Shown piece by piece: positions 6,001-8,631 of a stretch of 8,631 nt of DNA (position 1 is the first letter of the stretch; the number at the start of each line of letters is the position of its first letter). The stretch is taken from the NCBI GenBank assembly GCA_964543965.1, contig CAZJAX010000089.1:1-8631 (forward strand), read 5' to 3'. The notes beneath the pieces were generated by a model. The model saw only the letters and a list, made by a program, of their open reading frames with translations, made no database searches and was not told where the DNA came from. A program made the translations under genes and the position numbers. This stretch comes from CAMDWQ01 sp964543965 (lineage in GTDB: Bacteria > Omnitrophota > Gorgyraeia > 2-02-FULL-51-18).

Positions 6001-8631
6001 CCGGCTCTTGCATACGGCTTCTTATCCATTCATATATCTTCACGCGGCCGAGATCGACTTCGCCCTCTTCCGCGATGATCTTTGAATTCTCAGGAGCTAA
6101 GGCCAGCCATAATGATTGCGCCAAGAGGTAAGTGTCTGACGTTTCCGGATGGGCACCCTTGAAGCTATTGATCATCTGCACAGCGCGAGAGCCGTACTTG
6201 GCCAGATTTTCCACCACGTACAAAAGTCTTCCGGGCGTAAAAGGATTCTTCTCGGCAGGGAGATCTTTCGAGAGGCTGGCGAAAGTCTGCACTGCTTGCT
6301 CCATGCCAAAGTTGGCGCCGACCGAAGCGTTGTCGATCGGCGTAAGAAGAAAATCGAGATTCTCGGCAGTGACGAGCGCAGGATCCGCATTCGCATAGGC
6401 TTTGTACGCTTTGAACATCTGCCACGCCAGCTCCATCCTTTCCGGTCCGACGGTAGTGCGGAACCTACCCCTCATCTCACTTAAATGCGCCTGTTCGGCC
6501 AGCGTTCCGTTGATGGCGACGAAGGCCGTCATCGTGCGGATCGCAGCTATGGATATATTCACGGCCGAAACGTTCACAACATTTGATGCAAATTTGAAAT
6601 AGATCGAGCGTGCTTCTTCGGGCCGGACCGCAACGAATGCGCCCAGCGCGTTCAGAGCGGCTACATACTCCCCGTCGGGCGAATTACTCGCTGCAGGGGC
6701 TACGATAAGCCTCAGGATCTCATCGGTCGCATGAACCGCAGAGGCTTTGAAAAATGCAGGCAGCGCCTCCATCGCATATACACGTCCGAAATCTGAGCCC
6801 GCTATTTTCTTAGCGATGATCTTAAGATTTTCTGCCGTCGCAAAGACAGGATTGGCCTGGATAAATAGCGAGTATATGGCGATGCCCATGCTGCGGGTGT
6901 ATTCACCGGATCGGGTCATCATTTTTTTCGATAGAAAATATCTGAAATTTTCGGGAGTAAACGGGTTCTTGTCCGGAGGCAGCCTCTGGGCAGCATCCAG
7001 GAATATGCCCACGGCGGTGCTGACGCTGTTGTTGCCTGTGTCATACCCGTTTATGATCTGGCGCAAGATCTCTTTCAGGGCGTCGGCGGTGGCAAGCTGA
7101 GGATCGGCTTTCACGAATTCGCCGGCCGCTCTGATAGCCTCCAAGCGGACTTCATGATCAGAATCTCTCATTTTTTTTATGACAGCTTTCATGTTTTCAG
7201 CCGTCGCCCGGGCGGCCCGGTCTTCATTAAGCCATTGCGTGATCCTGCTGATATTCACGACCTCAGGATCAGCCTCCGGAGAAGGTATCAGCCTGACCGA
7301 CTTTCCGCCGGTGGTATACCGAATATAGACAGATTGCATCCAACGATCGAACCGGCCGGGCAAGTCTCGCAGAAAATCCCATAGATCCCGGAACCTGTCC
7401 CGCAAGGCCAATCGGGATCCATCCGGGTTCATTTGACGGTACAATGCGACGCGGAAAGCCTCGTCGGCCAACGCCTCAGCTTCGTCCAGGCGCTGCTCTG
7501 CCCCCTGACGCCTGAGCTCCTGACGCATCCTTTCAAGGCCGATCATGTCGGATATAAACGTGCTCTTTGGACCGGTGTCTGTGATGCGCCCGCCTATCCA
7601 AGCCGACAATTCGTTGCGGGTCAGGATCGCGCTCCCTCCCCGATCGAGAGGGATCTCTGTCTGTTCGGGCCCAAAGGCCGTCAGGAACGCCCGAGTCAGC
7701 TCATGCATCTCCGAGCCTTCAGGGTGAGCCTCGGCATAATACTCGAGGAACTGCAAAGGCCGCGTCGAAAAACTGCCGATATTCAGGACTGTAAAGATAA
7801 GATTATCCCGCGTGAAGGGGGATTTTTCGGGCTGCATCATTTTCGACGCCCTGACATAGGCGGCGCCGGCTCTCATCGCGGACAGCTTGACTTGATTGTC
7901 GGGGTTAGCGAACATCGCGATGATGAATTCCAGATTCTCAGGCGTGGCCGTCGAGGCGTCCGCGTCCGCATACACGGCGGCCGCAGAAAGAGCGCTTTGA
8001 TACATTTTTCTCTGCATGCTCAGGTTCATTCCGATCATCTTGTCCAGCCTGGAAACGATCTTCTTCAGATGTTCTGCCCGCGCAAGCGTGTGATCGACGT
8101 CTACGAACGTATACATGGCCTTTATCGCAGAGGCGGTCATTTCGCCGAAGGGGTCGCTCTGGCTCAGCAGCGCTTCGACGCGTTCTAAATTTGAGGCATT
8201 AGCGTATGTCGGATCGGTCTTGGCCGCGGCTGCCAGAGCTTCGAGTGAAGCGATCCGAATGAAAAACTCCGGCTGGGAGAGACCGTCGATCACGAAATTC
8301 ATGATGTCGGGAGATAGGTGGGACGGATCGGCCTGGAAAAAGAAGGGCAGGGCCTCCAACGCGGCCGACCGCACATTCGGCTCCGGGTCATCCAAGCGGG
8401 CGCGGATGAATCCCATGCGGTCGGCCGTGGCCAGCGCAGGATTTGCGCCGACAAACCGGGCATAGACCGAAATCACCACATAGCGGACCACGCCGTCCGC
8501 TGAGTTGATCAAGGGCGGCTTAATAAAAGCGTCGAGGTTTTCAGCGGTGAAGGGATTGGCGGCCTGAGGCAGTTTCTTTGAGGCCTCTGCGAAAGCTTTG
8601 ACGGCCTCTAAAATAGTATCATTTCCTACCG
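1..8631 (-). CDS. Giant multi-domain protein: HEAT-like solenoid plus tandem midasin/dynein-type AAA+ modules (partial at both ends)
   Basis: One open frame runs through the whole window: 2,876 codons with no stop, and neither the true start nor the true stop is inside. Met codons are scattered throughout, but none follows a stop or a convincing ribosome-binding site, so no internal start is called. Domain order is two HEAT-like solenoid units (residues 1-924), a helical connector (925-1224), then five AAA+ modules (1225-2876). Two modules carry canonical P-loops, GPSGEGKTT at 1648 and GHPGGGKT at 2332. I see no signal peptide, transmembrane-length hydrophobic segment or low-complexity tract, so a soluble cytoplasmic protein is likely. 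Known relatives of this module type (midasin, dynein, MoxR) are ATP-driven remodelling machines. Single-chain arrays of such modules form pseudo-hexameric rings. The exact function is unknown. Confidence is very high for the CDS and high for the AAA assignment, while any specific role is speculative. Confidence 0.97.
2..781 (-). other. AAA+ module M5, degenerate P-loop, arginine finger retained (residues 2617-2876, cut by the window edge)
   Basis: Strand 1 is GMPVAVMPAEGADDYD (from 2658); the P-loop position reads PAEGADDYD and lacks Gly-Lys-Thr. RMHLVSSVMP (near 2698) occupies the place of the DLxG motif. The Walker B-like strand TLLFFHLMDAIP has Phe-His (H2760) where Asp-Glu is expected, followed by a helix and RSITVEDEKG resembling the pre-sensor-1 hairpin. 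The sensor-1 strand WVNMIISSPVEH has Ser (S2809) for Asn. The finger segment KFSSAFINRF is close to the family pattern and keeps Arg-Phe (R2823). It is followed by LEPFSYEESRQLV, the start of the lid, where the window ends. The module should be catalytically dead but able to supply an arginine finger, most likely to the M4 site. Confidence 0.72.
782..1822 (-). other. AAA+ module M4, intact Walker A and Walker B (residues 2270-2616)
   Basis: This module has the most complete ATP site in the window. A beta prelude (GIVVFYADGIEI) and a helix with LASLAIAW lead to Walker A GHPGGGKT (2332-2339, K2338, T2339). DLGIFLGRLS matches the motif after strand 2. Walker B is GGSVNLDEG with D2407 and E2408 both present. 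Sensor 1 is FRLFVTQNPSGS with N2466; TQNP is typical of MoxR/midasin modules. The lid contains LSPRQLILMAEGI (R2543), the Ser-x-Arg sensor-2 type signature. Two things are odd. The usual Arg-Phe finger is absent: the segment VPSSVDAKAHKVW has only Lys nearby. In addition, a perfectly duplicated eight-residue block (2442-2457) lies between the pre-sensor-1 hairpin and the sensor-1 strand. This is probably the main ATPase site of the visible array. Confidence 0.93.
1259..1306 (-). repeat. Perfect 24-bp tandem duplication, in frame (GPVLKRHK twice)
   Basis: Bases 1259-1282 and 1283-1306 are identical over all 24 positions and lie head to tail. Because 24 is a multiple of three, the frame stays open and the protein reads GPVLKRHKGPVLKRHK at residues 2442-2457 of module M4. 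The duplicated block lies between the pre-sensor-1 hairpin (after EPELDLSQYYPGY) and the sensor-1 strand (FRLFVTQNP). Absence of even synonymous differences implies either a very recent slippage event, a homogenised repeat, or an assembly or sequencing artefact. Confidence 0.95.
1823..2914 (-). other. AAA+ module M3, degenerate P-loop, arginine finger retained (residues 1906-2269)
   Basis: Strand 1 is SPTIIFNNAAQEDSSDT (from 1927). The P-loop position has no Gly-Lys-Thr. Strand 2 is followed by QWLGGWTP, with the Leu-Gly-Gly at 1972-1974 in place of the Asp-Leu-x-Gly motif. The Walker B strand is RLVAILEDYTHL, where the acidic pair is Glu-Asp (E2035, D2036) instead of Asp-Glu. A long helical insertion rich in Ala (near AELRAAAADAAALDT) separates Walker B from sensor 1. 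Sensor 1 is LKFVATANAEED with the expected Asn (N2131). The finger segment LAGPELDRF keeps Arg-Phe (R2145). The lid reads IRLSRLDLDVFAAEIS (R2207 region). The module probably does not bind ATP productively, but it can lend its finger to a neighbouring site, most likely that of M2. Confidence 0.78.
2915..3904 (-). other. AAA+ module M2, intact Walker A (residues 1576-1905)
   Basis: This is a clear AAA_5/MoxR-like nucleotide-binding module. A short beta prelude (LLFDGVELEL, near 1586) precedes the Walker A motif GPSGEGKTT at 1648-1656, with K1654 and T1655 as phosphate and magnesium ligands. The segment ETGPSDVRGSFE fits the Asp-x-x-Gly motif after strand 2. The Walker B strand is AHIFNEINTNP: the Glu (E1717) and the family Asn are present, but the usual Asp before the Glu is Asn (N1716). 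The sensor-1 strand MRFFAVNSEN carries the expected Asn (N1770). The arginine-finger segment is MIPRYQM (R1790), a variant of the usual Arg-Phe. The lid contains SPQDVTRR (R1850). The module should bind ATP. Hydrolysis is plausible but may be weakened by D-to-N at 1716, because that Asp normally helps position magnesium. Confidence 0.93.
3905..4957 (-). other. AAA+ module M1, degenerate P-loop (residues 1225-1575)
   Basis: The fold landmarks of a midasin-type AAA module appear in the right order. Strand 1 is RALLIVSDKD (1259-1268); the P-loop position reads SDKDDVPIVED and has no Gly-Lys-Thr. Strand 2 is followed by RKDLFGMYMP (1298-1307), matching the Asp-Leu-x-Gly motif after strand 2 in this family. 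The Walker B strand TIIIDSVEA (D1406) lacks the catalytic Glu after the Asp. The sensor-1 strand LQFIFTMD (to 1450) has Asp where Asn is usual. The arginine-finger segment LSRTLVHF (1461-1468) has His instead of Arg before Phe. A lid follows (WTLMDMLQ at 1512, LREEDVFAAE at 1533). The module is therefore expected neither to bind nor to hydrolyse ATP, and its role would be structural within a ring, as for inactive modules of dynein and midasin. Confidence 0.72.
4958..5857 (-). other. Helical connector between solenoid and AAA+ array, ending in an AAA lid-like segment (residues 925-1224)
   Basis: No family is recognised for the first part (about 925-1085). It is predicted mostly helical, starts with a charged, probably coiled stretch (MVYERRLANLRQQL near 945) and contains an aromatic-rich segment (EWMIAIMYFQL) too short to span a membrane. 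The second part (about 1095-1200) resembles the C-terminal helical lid that closes midasin-type AAA modules: helices, then SLTIRDLVR (R1131), then a helix ending in HNVYARVL and an Arg/Phe-containing helix. The same order occurs after M2 (SPQDVTRR, then KEVYALMW). No P-loop, Walker B or sensor-1 strand is visible at the expected distance upstream. It may be a remnant of an eroded module or a ring-entry domain comparable to the region before AAA1 in midasin. The lid call is by eye and only moderately secure. Confidence 0.5.
5858..7429 (-). repeat. HEAT/ARM-like solenoid unit 2 (residues 401-924), paralogous to unit 1
   Basis: This is a second complete copy of the large solenoid unit. Landmarks match unit 1 in order: NPFTPEN at 555 against NPFTAEN at 25, ANPVFATAENL at 592 against ANPALATADRM at 62, KNPFTPGRL at 794 against KSPFTRDNL at 269, and the closing block at 882-924 against 358-400. 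The closing blocks share 28 of 43 residues with no gap. An exact 18-nt match covers the ADEAFR region (5879-5896 and 7451-7468). The rest has diverged heavily, so the duplication is old and the closing block appears to be under selection. The first ~70 residues (401-470) contain a basic, Trp/Phe-containing stretch (FRDLWDFLRDLPGRFDRWMQ) with no recognisable repeat, probably a linker or capping helix between units. The likely role is a scaffold or partner-binding surface. Confidence 0.8.
7430..8629 (-). repeat. HEAT/ARM-like solenoid unit 1 (residues 1-400, N-terminal part outside the window)
   Basis: This region encodes successive two-helix repeats of about 36-45 residues. The recurring pattern is an Asp/Asn-Pro turn, then A-T-A-E-N-L or similar, then a variable loop, then an Ala/Leu-rich helix. 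Examples begin at residues 24 (NPFTAENL), 62 (ANPALATADRM), 100 (ADPSHLSPDIM) and 269 (KSPFTRDNL). EALPFFFQAD, near residue 90, shows the typical second helix. The unit closes with a conserved block at 358-400 that contains MIGL, RRQGAE and LADEAFR. HEAT/ARM solenoids are curved scaffolds that bind other proteins, and no catalytic residues are expected. It is colinear with unit 2, offset by 524-530 residues, so the two arose by intragenic duplication. The assignment is by eye; TPR or another alpha-solenoid class cannot be excluded. Confidence 0.8.

Noticed and set aside
7160..7185. Run of T residues that might suggest a terminator
   Set aside because: On the coding strand it is an A-rich stretch encoding Ile-Lys-Lys-Met inside a solenoid helix. 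There is no GC-rich hairpin and the reading frame continues on both sides.
7433..8188. 251-codon + strand open frame, and similar ones at 5387-6085, 1262-1855 and 374-883
   Set aside because: All are antisense shadows in the same register as the giant ORF, have no recognisable domains and lie over well-supported solenoid or AAA sequence.
5858..8629. CRISPR array or DNA-level tandem repeat in the solenoid region
   Set aside because: The periodicity is in the protein. At DNA level only short matches such as the 18-nt one at 7451/5879 survive, with no regular direct repeats and spacers.

Overview
The whole window is the interior of one giant protein-coding gene on the minus strand. Reading the reverse complement with codons at + positions 2-4, 5-7 ... 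8627-8629, I translated every codon. There are 2,876 consecutive sense codons and no stop. Neither the start codon nor the stop codon lies in the window, so the protein is longer than 2,876 residues (roughly 320 kDa shown here). There is no intergenic space, so I can support no second gene, RNA gene, promoter, terminator or mobile element. Residue numbers below count from the first complete codon at the right edge (residue n occupies + bases 8630-3n to 8632-3n).

Layout from N- to C-terminus (right to left). (1) Residues 1-924 (bases 5858-8629) form an alpha-solenoid of HEAT/armadillo-like helical repeats. They are arranged as two large homologous units of about 525 residues, and the first is cut by the window edge. 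(2) Residues 925-1224 (4958-5857) are a helical connector that ends in something resembling the C-terminal lid of an AAA+ module. (3) Residues 1225-2876 (2-4957) hold five consecutive AAA+ modules of the midasin/dynein-related (MoxR-like, AAA_5) type, called M1-M5 here. M2 and M4 have perfect Walker A P-loops. M1, M3 and M5 keep the fold landmarks but have lost the P-loop. The order is therefore degenerate, intact, degenerate, intact, degenerate, and the chain runs off the left edge still inside M5.

The architecture suggests a single-chain AAA+ ring, as in midasin or dynein, attached to a long N-terminal solenoid that could hold a partner or substrate. Arginine-finger residues seem to have been kept or lost along with the ATP sites they would serve. 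A perfect 24-bp in-frame tandem duplication sits just before the sensor-1 strand of M4.

The organism looks bacterial: intronless, densely coding, fairly high GC (roughly 55-60% by eye), with G/C-rich third positions. Multi-kilobase ORFs of this sort are known from Omnitrophota and other PVC-related candidate phyla, but that placement is a weak guess from architecture alone. The cellular role is unknown. ATP-driven remodelling of a macromolecular complex is the most that the family supports.
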